Below are positions 46,201 through 57,988 of a stretch of DNA of 64,000 nt, piece by piece (position 1 is the stretch's first letter; each line of letters opens with the position of its first letter). The position numbers were made by a program, and so were the translations under genes. The notes beneath the pieces were generated by a model. The model had not been told where the DNA came from. It did no database searches and saw only the letters and a program-made list of their open reading frames with translations. Source of the stretch: Microstegium vimineum. Its lineage: Eukaryota; Streptophyta; Magnoliopsida; Poales; Poaceae. The stretch spans positions 2,007,043 through 2,071,042 of the forward strand of contig CM039122.1 in assembly GCA_022036555.1 (NCBI GenBank), given 5' to 3'.

Positions 46201-48182
46201 GCTGGCGAGATAATCAAGAATAACAGGCTTCACAGAGCAAACAGGAAAAATAGAAAATAATTGTAAGAAGAATGAATACCATCATAAACACTAAGTCTTA
46301 AAGGAATTGGTAGATTTAAGTAGCATGCTTACCTGGCCATAAACATGATCTACTGGGATGTCAAAGTATCCCATTGCTTGACTGGAATGAAGATCACAAA
46401 CAAGGACACGGTTAGCTCCAGCTTCGGTAATCATATTAGCTACAAGCTTTGCAGCTATAGACTCCCGGCCCTGAGACTGAAAAAAAGGAAAAGGTGCTTC
46501 TATTAGTACTAAAATGGCAAGGAAACATAATTTTTGTCATGTCCAGCAATGTCTTTTACGCTAGGATGATAGACTCAAAAAAAAAATAACAGAATCTGTA
46601 ATGTCATCGAGCATTGACTTCAATTCCTCCTATTTATGGATATTGAAAAGCATCCACAAGCAAAACGGTCCAAATATCACATTCCAAAGTTACCAAGTGC
46701 TTGAAATCTTCTTATTCTCCAGTAGCCATCCTAGGCCCTTGGATGAAATTCAACCACCTCAATCGATGCTGGTGATCGGAAATTTACTGGTTCCAAGCAC
46801 TTTTAAAATAACAGAACTGTTGAAATTTTGCCTATGCACCTTCCATGGCTCTGGTAAATTCAAAGCGGCACAGGCATGTGACAAGGAGTCTTTTTTCCCA
46901 TAAAAAAGAACAACCCTGAAACCTTTAAAACAATTTGAGAAACTACAATAAAACAACATTACCTTCCTGTCAGCCCTTGCATAACCAAAATAAGGGATAA
47001 CTGCAGTAATATTCTTAGCAGATGCTCTCCTACAGGCATCAATCATGATCAGAAGTTCCATAAGATTTTCATTTGCTGGAGGGCACGACGGTTGCACAAG
47101 GAAAACATCACAGCCCCGTACACTTTCTTGCAACTGAACATATATTTCACCATCAGCGAACCTCTTTATGTTAATCTTCCCAAGTTCTAGCCCCAAGTAA
47201 CTTGCTATTTCCTGTTCATTCGGATACCATACAGAAATTAGAGATGAAAAATGTGTGTATTATTCTTTGTCATTCAGAAGTAAGCTAGTAGCTATGCCAG
47301 GTAAAAAACCATTGAGGTTCAAATTATCCTTAAATTTCAATCCACCTTTTATACTAATCACTATTCCAAATTCAAAAGAAGTTAATGTACTGAGTACTCT
47401 AAGGTGGTAGCTGGTCAGTATACAGTTTAATTGGTCCAAATTATCCTTCATTTCAATCAGCCTTTTATATCAATCCCTATTCCAAACTCAATAAAGATTG
47501 GACAGAGAATTTCTCCATGCAAGACTTATAACTGACCTGGGAAAGGGAAGGATTGGCTGTGCCTGAGAAGATGCGCAGCCTCGTGTCGTTCCTCATGTTT
47601 GGATCCCGGAAAACCGGCAAGGTTACAGGAGTCAATAGCGACCTGTCGGACACCGGAATGCAAGGCAGTGATCCATTTATTGCCCTCAGAGAATCAATCT
47701 TTTTACATCTCTGCACGTATGGAGATCATTTTTAGCTTATATAAGCAAGCGGAAGTTCCAAAAAAAATAATATAGAAATCCCTCTTGTGCAGCCTCGACA
47801 TGATCGCTAGCAGCAACCTCCTTTTACTTGCGGATGCGAGATGAGTACTCTTTAATGTAAACAAAACCTAAAACATACTACTAAGAAGCATCGAAAAAGC
47901 TTTAAACCCGCCCTTCCGAAAAAGTAGATGCAAGCAGGTGCGTTTCCATTTCCCGAGCTCCGAACGCCGACTATCGCCGTAAAATCACCGGCGAGTCCGG
48001 ATAGCCAGGTGGCGAGTGATTATAGCCGGAACAGAACAACTACGAACCGGGGGAAGGGGGAGGTGGGGTCAGGAGCTCACCACGACGCCGGGGACTGGGC
48101 GCGAGCGGCGCAGGAGGCCCCCGCTGCGGGCGGCGCCAGGAGCTGCCGCCGCGGCGGAGGTGGGGGAGCAGCAGAACGGCAT
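43288..48182 (-). CDS. PRS1: Ribose-phosphate pyrophosphokinase, plastid type
   Basis: The enzyme makes PRPP from ribose 5-phosphate and ATP, the entry to purine, pyrimidine, His and Trp synthesis. Nine exons join into 396 codons: 48182-48081, 47710-47537, 47211-46963, 46476-46333, 46227-46060, 44291-44222, 43856-43775, 43660-43501, 43326-43288. Exon 1 gives a Ala/Arg-rich transit peptide (MPFCCSPTSAAAAAPGAARS), pointing to plastids. Motifs are RFADGEIYVQLQESVRGCDV, GYARADRK, CDLHSSQ (His205, exon 4), VVVSPDVGGVARARAFAKKL, VDKRRQGHNVAE and the PRPP loop MMDDMIDTAGT (residues 294-304). The protein ends GHEPYSSLDID. All catalytic elements are intact. Intron 5 starts with GC instead of GT and contains a Mutator-like insertion. 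The head-to-tail neighbours are unrelated. Confidence 0.95.
44450..45888. mobile_element. Non-autonomous Mutator-like element in PRS1 intron 5
   Basis: The 1439-bp insert is flanked by the perfect 9-bp duplication TTCAGAGTA (44441-44449, 45889-45897). Its ends match in inverse orientation: GGAACAAGTCC...CGCCCCTCAACTCTTCTGTT on the left, inverse of AACACAAAAGTTGAGGGGCT...GGACTTATCCC on the right. The interior has no transposase. It has a moderately GC-rich centre (about 44.83-45.65 kb) with short open frames on both strands, which might be captured genomic sequence (Pack-MULE-like). It accounts for most of the 1.77-kb intron. Confidence 0.8.
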
Positions 48183-48386
48183 TTGGAATCGGAAAAGGTA
48201 ATGGATTCGTGGAGGCGCCGGTGCCTAGGGTTTAATCCGGTCCGGTTGGCAGGGGTTTTCCGGTCTCTTTGAATAATCACATATTCACATCACATGAATG
48301 CATCTCTCGCTCTGGGTTACCATGCTGCTTATCAAAATCTCGATTGCGTCAAAAAAGCATGCCGTTTGATTCCGAGACTTTATATA
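48183..48386 (-). promoter_or_regulatory. PRS1 leader and promoter-proximal region
   Basis: This is the sequence upstream of the PRS1 ATG on the minus strand: a short GC-balanced leader (TCCATTACCTTTTCCGATTC just before ATG), then AT-rich DNA. No obvious TATA box is present, as in many housekeeping genes. Confidence 0.35.
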
Positions 48387-48654
48387 CTTTCTCCATCCTA
48401 ATTTTAATTAAGATATTTTAAAAATCTTAGAAACTCAAAGCATATGATCAAGAATTATAAAAAAATATATAAAGATTTATGACATCAAATAAAAATAATA
48501 TGAAAATATAATTGATAAAGAATCTAATCTAATGATACTTATACTTAGTTGATACCATAAATATTATAATATTATTATTTAATTTTAGTCAAACTTGAGG
48601 TAATTTAATTCTTCAAGATTTTTATATATGTCTTATAATTTGAGATGGAGGGAG
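48387..48654. mobile_element. Stowaway-like MITE near the PRS1 start
   Basis: It starts CTTTCTCCATCCTAATTTTA after TA and ends TCTTATAATTTGAGATGGAGGGAG before TA. It is 268 bp, with diverged ends. A further degenerate relative may occupy about 48710-48920. Confidence 0.75.
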
Positions 48655-49043
48655 TAGTTATTATAAAAATGAAATCAACGTTGTTTTTATGATCTTTTTC
48701 ATATTCTTTCTGTTTCAAATTACAAGTCACTCTAACTTTCTCAAAGAATCAACCCATACCAAATTTAACAAAAAATTATAATTTTTTTTGACATAATAAA
48801 ATAGGGCCATTGTTTGGTGAGGAACTCCTCTTTTCAAAAGTTATTTATAAAAAATACAAATATATTTGTTATAAGATATTTTTGAAATCCCAAAACATCT
48901 TATAACTCAAATCGAAGGGGTTAATTTGGTAATAAAGAATTGTACAATAGAAATTGTATATTTGGGGAGTGGACGAACGAAGACCACTTCTATTCCGTAC
49001 GTACTGTTGTGTGCGGTCTGATCATCATACAGTAGAGATGACG

Positions 49044-49067
49044 CCACGTCACGTCACGTCACGTCAG
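49044..49067 (+). promoter_or_regulatory. Fourfold ACGTC cluster upstream of the XTH gene
   Basis: Four consecutive 5-bp units (CACGT-CACGT-CACGT-CACGT-CA) each contain an ACGT core, the recognition core of plant bZIP factors; TGACG on the other strand is the TGA-type core. It lies about 455 bp upstream of the XTH start codon. Confidence 0.45.
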
Positions 49068-49186
49068 CTGTTTTATGTACGGATAACGCCACGGCAGCAT
49101 ATATATATATATATGGCAGCCTGTCCTGCGCGTGGATTGTTTCCATTTTTGTTTCTTTGCAGCGCGGTAATAATGGTGATGGAGGC

Positions 49187-49187
<1 letters not shown>

Positions 49188-49228
<41 letters not shown>
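49188..49228. repeat. (AT)n microsatellite in the XTH upstream region
   Basis: About 20 AT units are present, with a shorter run at 49097-49115. TATA-like CCATATATAG (about 49252) and CCATATATATTTTCC (about 49292) follow and are candidate core promoter elements of the XTH gene. Confidence 0.95.
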
Positions 49229-49230
<2 letters not shown>

Positions 49231-49521
49231 TTCGATTCCCCAACTGTGCCACCCCATATATAGCGCACGCACGCACGCGACGCGGACGCGGCGGCCATAT
49301 ATATTTTCCTAAGCTGGAGCTAGCTTCTCCTCATTTGATTCAATCACCACCTCAAAATAAGGCAACGCAATAATAATCAGCGATTCACCGTCATCCCGGC
49401 CTGCTGGCCGCGCCGAGAAGTTCGGGCCGTCGGCGTCGGCATCATTATCCTCGTCGCCCGCGCGCCTGACGAACGCGCCGGCGATCGAATTCGACCGCCG
49501 GCCTGCGAGCAGAGCATATAC

Positions 49522-50902
49522 ATGGGCCGCCTGACGCCGTCGCCGGCGCTGCTCGTCGTCGTCCACGTCTTCCTGGCGGCCGTGACGTCGTCCGCGCTCC
49601 CGGCGATCAACGTGACGACGATGGCGTTCGAGGACGGGTACGCGCCGCTGTTCGGGCACGGCAACATCCTCCGCTCCGCCGACCACCGCACCGTCAGCCT
49701 CCTCCTCGACCGCTCCTCCGGTACGTACGTCATCATTAGCATGCTTATGCTTTCTTTGTTTATAATTTCCATGCTTATGCTTTGTTTGTTAGTAATTTCC
49801 ATGCATGCGCACGTTTAATTAGTCATCGCAAGCAATCTGATATTCTGATTGATGAATGAATGAAATTAGGATTAATCAATGAAGAATTTGGTTTGGAATT
49901 TAAATTAATTTGCTGCACGTACGCAGGGTCTGGTTTCATCTCGTCGTCCATGTACCAGCACGGCTTCTTCACCGCCTCCATCAAGCTCCCCTCCGACTAT
50001 ACCGCCGGCGTCGTCGTCGCCTTCTACGTACGTCTCTGCATATTTGTATATATATACATATATAAATAAATAGTCCTCTCTAACAGACATGCTTCCTGCG
50101 CCTTCCTGTATACTAACACCAGGCGTCCAACGGCGACGTGTTCGAGAAGCGACACGACGAGCTAGACTTCGAGTTCTTGGGCAACATCCGAGGAAAACCA
50201 TGGCGAGTACAAACAAACGTGTACGGCAACGGCAGCGTAGGACGAGGCCGCGAAGAACGCTACACCCTCCCATTCGACCCGACCACAGAGTTCCACCGCT
50301 ACTCGATCCTCTGGACACCGACCGCCGTGGCGTTCTACGTCGACGACGTGCCGGTGCGCGAGGTCCGGCGGTCGGACGCCATGGGCGGGGACTTTCCCTC
50401 CAAGCCCATGTCCGTGTACGCCACCGTCTGGGACGCCTCCACGTGGGCCACCTCGGGCGGCAAGTACCGCGTCAACTACCGGTACGGGCCTTTCGTCGCG
50501 TCGTTCACTGACCTCGCCCTCCTCGGCTGCCAAGTCGTCGTCGACGGGCCCGCCGCCGCGGTGCTTCCGGTGGACGGACGGTGTGACGTGGAGGAGGAGA
50601 AGCTTAGGGCGTTGGATGTGGCTGTCATGACCGTCGAGAAGCAGCAGGCTATGCGTAGGTTCCGGGAACGGAATATGGTCTACTCTTACTGCTACGACAC
50701 GCTAAGGTACCCCGCCGCGTTCCCTGAGTGCGACGTCGTCGAGTCGGAGCGCCGCCGGTTCAAGGATACCGGACACCTTCGATTCGCACTCCGGCGGCGC
50801 ATGGGCCCGCGACGCTCCGGTGGCAGGGCCGCCAGCAGAGCCGCCGCCGCTGCCGCCAGGGACAGGGACAGGGAGCTCAAGAAGCGCGCGGCGGACATGT
50901 AG
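49522..50902 (+). CDS. XTH: Xyloglucan endotransglucosylase/hydrolase (GH16), group III-like
   Basis: Exons 49522-49720, 49927-50027 and 50123-50902 (GT-AG, GTACGT donors) encode 359 residues. A signal peptide (MGRLTPSPALLVVVHVFLAA) directs it to the cell wall, where the enzyme cuts and rejoins xyloglucan chains. The GH16 catalytic motif HDELDFEFLG lies at residues 111-120 (nucleophile Glu113, acid/base Glu117). Also visible are SSSMYQHGFFTASIKLP, WTPTAVAFYVDDVPVRE, YATVWDASTWATSGGKY and the C-terminal XET module with YSYCYDTLRYP. An N-glycosylation sequon NGS follows at 136-138, some way after the active site. The extended basic tail (RRMGPRRSGGRAASRAAAAA) and length fit the XTH30-like group. 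The gene is very GC-rich, as in many grass genes. Confidence 0.95.
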
Positions 50903-51512
50903 CATTCGTGTGTACGTAGTAACGGCCGGTGATGGTAATGGTGATGGATATTAGCGTGTGCCAGTGTTTTCCACTATTAATCAGTTGGATACAAATACGA
51001 TCACTGGAGTGGCGGAATAGCGAGCAAAGAATTCCCCTTTTTACCTTCAAAACTATCACTGCCATGATCTTTTTTTTAAAAAAAAAACTCCAATTTTTTT
51101 AAAATATCTTATTCTTACCTCTAGCCAACTTTCAAAATCATTTAGGCCTCGTTGGATTAGAGTGGATAGTATAATGCCCGTGCTAACGTAACGATTTGAT
51201 CTAGGGAAATGCTTTAAAAAAATAACGAAATTGTTTTTGCCATATTCATGATTTTTTTTTAAAGAAGGTCAAGGTCCATGGACAAAACAAAGTACACATA
51301 TCATTTATTTTGGGGTTGAGGAAGAAGATCATGTACGTAGTTGATCTGGTGCGTTTTAAAGTGCATTAGATTTAGCCTTTCGCTGAACACGGTACTCACG
51401 CTGCATCGTATTCCTATCCTCCCTTTCCTCGATGGTTTCTTGAGCCCTTATCCTGACGCGGTACTCACGTTGCTTCCTATTTCTTTTCTCTCTCTTTCGT
51501 TGTTCTTCACTG

Positions 51513-51626
51513 CAAGCTGTTGATATGCCTTTATGTGGTGTGGTGGTATCGTTTTATGTTATTGTTGTGCAAGCTGTTGATATGCCTTTATGTGGTGTGG
51601 TGGTATCGTTTTATGTTATTGTTGTG
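51513..51626. repeat. Perfect 57-bp tandem duplication
   Basis: CAAGCTGTTGATATGCCTTT... (51513-51569) is repeated immediately at 51570-51626 with no change that I can see. The surrounding 50903-51745 holds the XTH 3' flank and no gene. Confidence 0.92.
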
Positions 51627-51801
51627 GTCAAATGAGGTTTTTTTATAACTTTTTTGAATTAGACGAACTGGTGAAATGAGCCCACAGAACATGGGACACC
51701 AGCCCTAACCCTAGCCGCATCCGCGACCAATCAGACCCGAGCAGCCATGGCCTCGGATACGGAGACGGAGGCTACTACCCTCATCGGAGTCGTGGCAGCA
51801 G

Positions 51802-54800
51802 ATGCCAAGGTCCCCCGCGCCGCCGCGTCCGTGGAGACAGCAGCCATGGCCTCGGATACGGATACGGAGACGGAGGCTACTACCCTCATCGGAGTCGTGG
51901 CAGCGCAGGATGCGGCCTCCCGCGCCGTCGCGTCTGCCCGGCCTGGAACGAAAAGATCGACCGCCTTCTTGGAATTGCCCCCCTCCGCCACCAGCCAAGC
52001 AGTCGTGGCTCTCGCGCCTAGCGCGGCATTGGCCCCGGTGCTTCGTCCGGTTCGATCCCAACTCCATCCCCGTCCGGCAGTCGCTGAGTGGGGAACAGAT
52101 GGAGATGCTTAGACGGTAATCCTTGTTCCATGCGTTCTTTCCCGTTTTCGGTTCTGATTTCATTGCGCATATTACAATTCAATGTCGTTCTATTGTGTTT
52201 ATTTCAGACATAGACTGCCGGGCTACATCAAGCGATTAGCTATGGATCTCGAGTGTGTTAAGGATTGCCTGCACCACTACAACCGTATGCATCCGGTTCG
52301 TGATCTATCCTATCGTCTTACCCACCCTTATATGTGCATAAAATGGATGGATGAATGTTTGTTGGTTAGGGCGTTAGGCTCGATGCATACTGATTAGGAT
52401 CACAAACTACTATAATTGTTAACCTGTGTACTGATTAGGATCACACATATACCGATTAGCTAGGGTTGAACACCAATTTTGATTAGTGGTCGATGCGCAG
52501 TGTTTGGTACTGCTTTTGCCCTGCTGCACTTGCCAATTTCCTTACTTTGTGAATGATTGGATTCGTTCGTAAGAAGCGCTCTGGTTGGTTCTTATTCCTT
52601 CCTGCTCCAAAAACTCTCTTCTTCTTCGAAAAGGCTTATATAACAGATTTTGATGACGTCATCACATGCACCCCCTTAGGTATGCTCTACTTCTTTCTTG
52701 ATGCATCTTCTCGCCCATCTCGTATGTACATGCTGTAGAAAGATCATTACAATTGTGATCTGATCTGTTTGCACTCTTTTTTATATTATTATTATACTAG
52801 GTGAGTGGACTCAAAATAATCTTTCATGATCAACATCAAGTTTCTCAAAGATAATAAATAAATCATTGAGATCACTAATTTTTTAGCATACACTATTTCC
52901 TATTGAAGGTAGCCAACGTTGCTCATTCCTTAACAATTTTTAGTCAACTATCACCTTACTTCAATGTCTATCACATAAATCAGTACATGATCAAACCACA
53001 CCGTTACATTTGAAGTCACAACCTGAGAACGTCTTGGCTAATGCCATCACCGGGTAAACTTTGTTCTATTCATGCACCTTCACATGACTTTTTTCTTTGT
53101 GTTAGTCCAATAATGCATGAACCTGGTCATGGCAACCAGTGGATTCAGGATCTTAGAGAGCACAAATTTGTTCACGTTATTATGCTCCCTCCATAACAAC
53201 TCAACAGCCTGCTTGAACTCCCCATAGGCCCATGGCAACCAGTGGATTCAGGATCTTAGAGAGCACAAATTTGTTCACGTTATTATGCTCCCTCCATAAC
53301 AACTCAACAGCCTGCTTGAACTCCCCATAGGCCCACACAGCACATAGTGTACACTGAAGTACGTCATGAAGCAAGGCACCATGTTCAACTCGAGAATTAT
53401 GTCGAGCAGCATGCTTTCAATTTTCTCAACAATGTTCGTCCTGAAACACAAATTCAGAAAAAGTACGCATTAGTTGTAGAGATCAAGTGTTCTAGACTGT
53501 GAGCTGTCAGAACAATAAATCAAAGACAAGTGAAATATAAATCTGTGCTTGAATGTTTAAAACCAGCAATACAATGCTACGGTTAGTTCCTCTGCTAACC
53601 ACAAACTGACGATCGAGGTCTTGCTGCCACGAATAAACTGGACTAAACTGCTGTTGCTATGCCTCAACGAGTTAATAATAGTGCCTGCTGAGGTTGTAGG
53701 AGTACTACAATATAGAGTTGCAACTCCTACAAAACCAAATATACAATCTAAAGAGCTCAACAAAACTATGTGTGCTTGGCATAGCTTAGCTTGAAACTTA
53801 AAAATAGGAAATGAAGCATGTAAGCCTATGTTTGAGGTACTACACAGAATGACAGGAATCTTACGGAAAGTCCATAACCATAGAATGACGGGAAATCTTA
53901 TTGAATAAGTGGCAATTTTGCATTGTATACTCCAAGAAAGGTATGGAACATGCAGAACAAAGGGCAGGCATTTTTTTGTGTGTACAGAGGCTTCTAACGA
54001 CATGTAGTGATGCTATGAGCTTTCCATACTTTCATGGCAGCATGCACCAAGCTTGAAGAAAATCAATGAACCAATTGGCATTCAACATCTAGAAATCAAC
54101 CATATACGAACTTAGCCGTTAACACCTGATGCACCAATTGGAGCGTTGCTGTTAACAGCTACATAAGTATTATTAGTAGAAAGAAAGTTGATCTCCTCTA
54201 AAAGGTACAAGACTACTAAATTTGGCTAGATGGACACTGTGTACTCAATACTACGCTTTAGGGCATAAAAATCTCCATGATAAGTGATAGGACTCAAGAT
54301 GCATCTCAATAGGATTCAAGATAAAGTTTATCCAATGTTGAGTAGTAGAATAATAAACAATACGAACAAAATCTAAGTGAAGCGCAGATTAATAGTTTCA
54401 CGCATTGTGAATAAGCTGATTAGGCAGACGTATTAACACTATCTGATTGAGTGATCATATAGAGAGCCCATAAATCCCTTCTTTCAATAACTTGGGAGGG
54501 AAAGGAAGCATAAGTAGAAAATTGGAAGCCAGCAGAAAGCAAAAATAATGGATCCAGAAAAGATCTTCAAATAGAGAAACATATGAAAGCATAAGTAAGT
54601 TGAAATGATCTACAAGTATAGTGACAATTCTTTCTTAGTAGATTAGTATGGCTTGTACTCCTCCAAAGATGCCATCTTAAATAAAAAAGAACAAAGGGGA
54701 TGGGGAGTAGATGTCTAGTGATGCATACCGGTTCCTATCCTTATTCAGGGGCAGCAAGTTTAGCTGAGCATTTGGATCTGGTAGTTGACTCCTAAATCTG

Positions 54801-57169
54801 TGTCAACCAAAAAAGAAAAAACAAAACAGAAATTTATGGGCTATAAAATTAGTTTTCCCAAGCACTAAAAAGGTCTATAAAATTAGTTTTCCCATAACAG
54901 CACTGAAGTTGGCTTTCAAAGCCTGAACCACTGAATTTCCACGGCTCGGTCGCTGAGAATATGGACTTCGCAACGGCCGTTTGTGTCAGGCAACCCCAAC
55001 ACCAACATGCCTTGCCGTAGCTCCAGCTCCACCCTAGAAAATGGCAATTGGTGTGATTGAAGAAATTCAGGAATGTTTGTCTTCTGATCAGTATATTGTT
55101 CGAAGCATCCTCCAAGAACACAGTTTTGAGAGGAAAAAAATATAAACTTAATAACAGGTCTGCCACAGTACTTGAGGGAAGTGAAATATAAACTTACTTA
55201 ATATAAACTTGGAGAGGGGTAACACTGAGGGGAGTAATTTTTTTTATTCTTCTTAAGATATTGATGCGCAGTTCTCCTACGCGTTCGAGAGAAAAAAAAC
55301 ACCACTCATTTATGCACGAAATGCAACTTTGCTCACCAAGTAAAGTGCATCTAATAGAAATTCACATCCACGACAAACAAGTAGTCAGAAATCTTCAGAA
55401 GTGGAAGTTAATATGCACTTGATGCTTCTTCAGTTGAGCTTGAAGAAAGTGGGATATCACCTCTTCCTCTTCTTTCCGGTGTCAACCTTGAAAGCAAGTT
55501 CTTATCAAAATTACTTAATCTGTATATTTTAACACAGAAGGCAGTTAATTTTTTTTGTTTTAAATGTATATTTAGATGTATATCAACAAAGATGTTGCAT
55601 GTCAGCTGTGTGTTGACTGCTAGTAGGCTAGCAGATGGCCACCTGTCCCACCCCCTAGCTGCCAAAGCACCACCTCAGCCCAAGAATTACAGAGTACAAA
55701 GCAAGCCTAATGAAATTATTTGTAACATGGTTTATTTCAATATCTTGTATACATCTTCACCAGTATGCTGTTTATTATTCAGAAGTATAGTGTATTAGTT
55801 GAAACATGTACTTGGCATTGTCTCCGAACTAACATTCGTGAAGTGACATCTAGTTATGTATTGTTTGCTACAATAATAATCCGGTAATACTGAAGGAAGC
55901 AATATGACATTCTTAATCAATTGCGGTAACAACTGAAAAATATGGTAAAATCCTAAATTCTTTTCCTGCTACTGTAGAATGGGGAGGAATAAGCAAGCTA
56001 GCCTGGTGTGCCAACGTCGTCGACGATGGCAGTGCAGGACCCTTGCCCTGTCCGCCACTTATCTGCTCCAGCGTCAGGTCCTTCCACATGTCGTACACTG
56101 AGTCCCCGACCTCCCCGTCCGAATCGTCTTGCTGCTCCACCACAACAGCGAGGAGATCGAGAGATTAGGCAGGGATATTGAGAGAATACGGAGTGAGAAT
56201 CTTGCCATTTGACCTTTTTCCTCACCGACAATAGGGAGAGGGCTTTGACGGCGTCGGCAGGGTGTCGGCCTCGGCCTCGACGGCGTGGGTGGGCCTGCGT
56301 CGAACGGACGACCTCCTGGTGCGCGCGCAGCCAGGTGCCGGGTCGACGAGGCCCGCGAGCGTCGGGTGGCGCGCGCCGGCCAGTTGCCGGGTCGAGGTAG
56401 GGGCGGGACGGGACGGCCGCCGGTTGGGGGAGAGAGGGGAGCGGGTGTCGGATGGGAGTCGTGCAGGGCCGGCGGGCGACTGGCGGCGGCGGCCAGAGCC
56501 GAGCCGGTTGGGGAATGAGAGGGGAGCGGGGGTACGAGCCGGGCGGATTGGGAAGAGAGAGAGAGAGGGAAGCGGGGGTCGTGCAGGCAGTGGAGAACAA
56601 TACAGCGTCGGGCGTGCGGGATCGGGGAGCGAGCGAAAACTGCCGGGTGAACGATTACCTTTTGTATTTTTTAGTTATAGAGATGAACACGCCTCATTAG
56701 TATCTTTGCGGTTACATTCTAACGCTTTCTGTGTAAATTAGTTTTTTGCCTCCTATTCCTTCTGTTTTCAGATGAACCACTTACTGAATCCTACAGTGTC
56801 CTTGGTTTCCCTCTTGGGCTCTCTACTCGTTGTAGTGGCAAATGTATGAACACCCTCTCCCTATCCTCTTCCTGTTCATCTTCCTCCTTCTCACACAGAC
56901 CTCACGATCCTTCACTTTACACATTTATATTTATATATTGCTTGGATTCGTGTGTTTTTGCAGTGGATTCCTTTTGTAAGACGTGTTACAGTCACTTTGA
57001 TGTTCCACATCGTGACATACTGAAGATATCTGCGTGTGGACATGAGCATGAGCATGTCGAGAAAGTCTGTGAAATGTGCTATCTTCGCTCCCATGTGCTG
57101 CACCCAAACCCTGGAGGATTCGCGTTTGGCTATCACGATCCTTACCACCCCTACCCTACTAAGCACTGA
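51802..57169 (+). CDS. Unresolved multi-exon gene, possibly DUF3615-like
   Basis: The best frame in exon 1 (ATG 51802, to about 52116) ends RFDPNSIPVRQSLSGEQMEM, followed by a donor G-GTAATCC. Exon 2 (52208-52297) joins in frame and encodes RHRLPGYIKRLAMDLECVKD then CLHHYNRMHP, which resembles the start of the grass DUF3615 domain. A candidate exon at about 56773-56845 (frame DEPLTESYSVLGFPLGLSTR) and a last exon (56964-57169) with CKTCYSHFDVPHRD, ACGHEHEHVEKVCEMCYL and a PTKH end follow. The last exon looks like a zinc-binding segment. The 4.4-kb intron and exon 2-3 phase are not proven, and the start could be the ATG at 51747 in another frame. Exon 1 contains an internal ~60-bp duplication (51744 and 51843). 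Confidence 0.35.
53128..53333. repeat. Perfect 103-bp tandem duplication
   Basis: The unit CATGGCAACCAGTGGATTCA... (53128-53230) is followed directly by an identical unit (53231-53333). On the minus strand it reads AYGEFKQAVELLWREHNNVN-like sequence that continues into the flanks with frame changes, suggesting an old gene relic. Confidence 0.92.
53334..55880. other. Large intron or intergenic DNA, no confident gene
   Basis: Two minus-strand segments have some protein character: 54849-55090 (RRQTFLNFFNHTNCHFLGWS) and 55408-55500 (KNLLSRLTPERRGRGDIPLS, ending at a stop). No family is recognised and no joined model was convincing. The rest is AT-rich. Confidence 0.3.
55913..56640 (-). other. 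GC-rich minus-strand start region with a short acidic frame
   Basis: A frame starting at 56143 (MVEQQDDSDGEVGDSVYDMW, then KDLTLEQISGGQGKGPALPS) looks like the N-terminus of a real protein. It is followed by an exon-like end near TTGGCACACCAG (about 56008). Upstream, 56200-56640 is GC-rich, as in a promoter or leader. I do not recognise the protein and could not connect it to further exons. It would lie antisense inside the intron of the plus-strand gene. Confidence 0.3.
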
Positions 57170-57860
57170 TGTCATCGATCGCTGTGGATCTGAAAACTGG
57201 CTTCTTAGCTTGCTACTTAATATAAACTTGTCGGTACTGCTATATTTGGCTTGCTGGGTGGAATGATTGTGTCCGAAGAACTTAATGTTATGATCGCTTT
57301 CCATGTACCGCGTTAATTTGAAGCTACAAGTTATCCAATATGCTATGTAACTTGGAAAACCGTTTGTATATGTGCTGTTGCTGGAGACGTGTGGAAATTT
57401 TTCAACCTTGTCTATGCCTGCACTTTTGTTTTATGTGATACTAGGAAATATGCCCAAGAGGAGTCACCATTTTGTTATGCCATTCCTGACTATATATGTC
57501 CTAAGATCATGAAATCTATACGACATGAATTGTGTCATCAAAATCTGATTGCTATTGAGGGATTTTTTTTTATTGTGTCGTGAAAATTTTATTGCTATTG
57601 AAGGATTTTTTTATTTAATGAATACGTACGTGCGTGTTACTAGAACTTCTAAAATCCTTACAGTTTGAAACATATTTAAGGCGCAAGTGAGATGAGTCAA
57701 TAGAGACATTGCATCATATGTCGCATCAACCTATAATTGGCAGCATTGTATATATGGTTTGAAATCGACAGAGAAGAACTTCCCGTTGAGTTGGTTCAGG
57801 CTTGCACTTCAATTTCATTCAGAACCGGCGACGATTTCGTTGGAAAAAATAATTCATTTA

Positions 57861-57988
57861 TGCCTTGTTTGGATGCGCATGTATTATGCTTAAACCACAT
57901 GGATTTGAGTAGATTGAAGTGTATATTAGTTCGAATACACTCCAACACATGTGATTTGAAGGAGATACATGTCCATCCAAACAAGGCC
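57861..57988. mobile_element. Tourist-like MITE (GCCTTGTTTGGATG ends)
   Basis: The 128-bp element with ends TGCCTTGTTTGGATG and CATCCAAACAAGGCC lies between TTA duplications (57858-57860, 57989-57991). The motif is typical of grass Tourist-type MITEs. 57170-57857 holds no gene beyond the 3' flank of the preceding unit. Confidence 0.85.

Noticed and set aside
51700..51716. CCCTAACCCTAG telo-box-like motif
   Set aside because: A single short match, common in plant leaders; not enough to claim regulation.
53557..54003. 148-codon minus-strand ORF
   Set aside because: No domain, irregular composition and no splice context.
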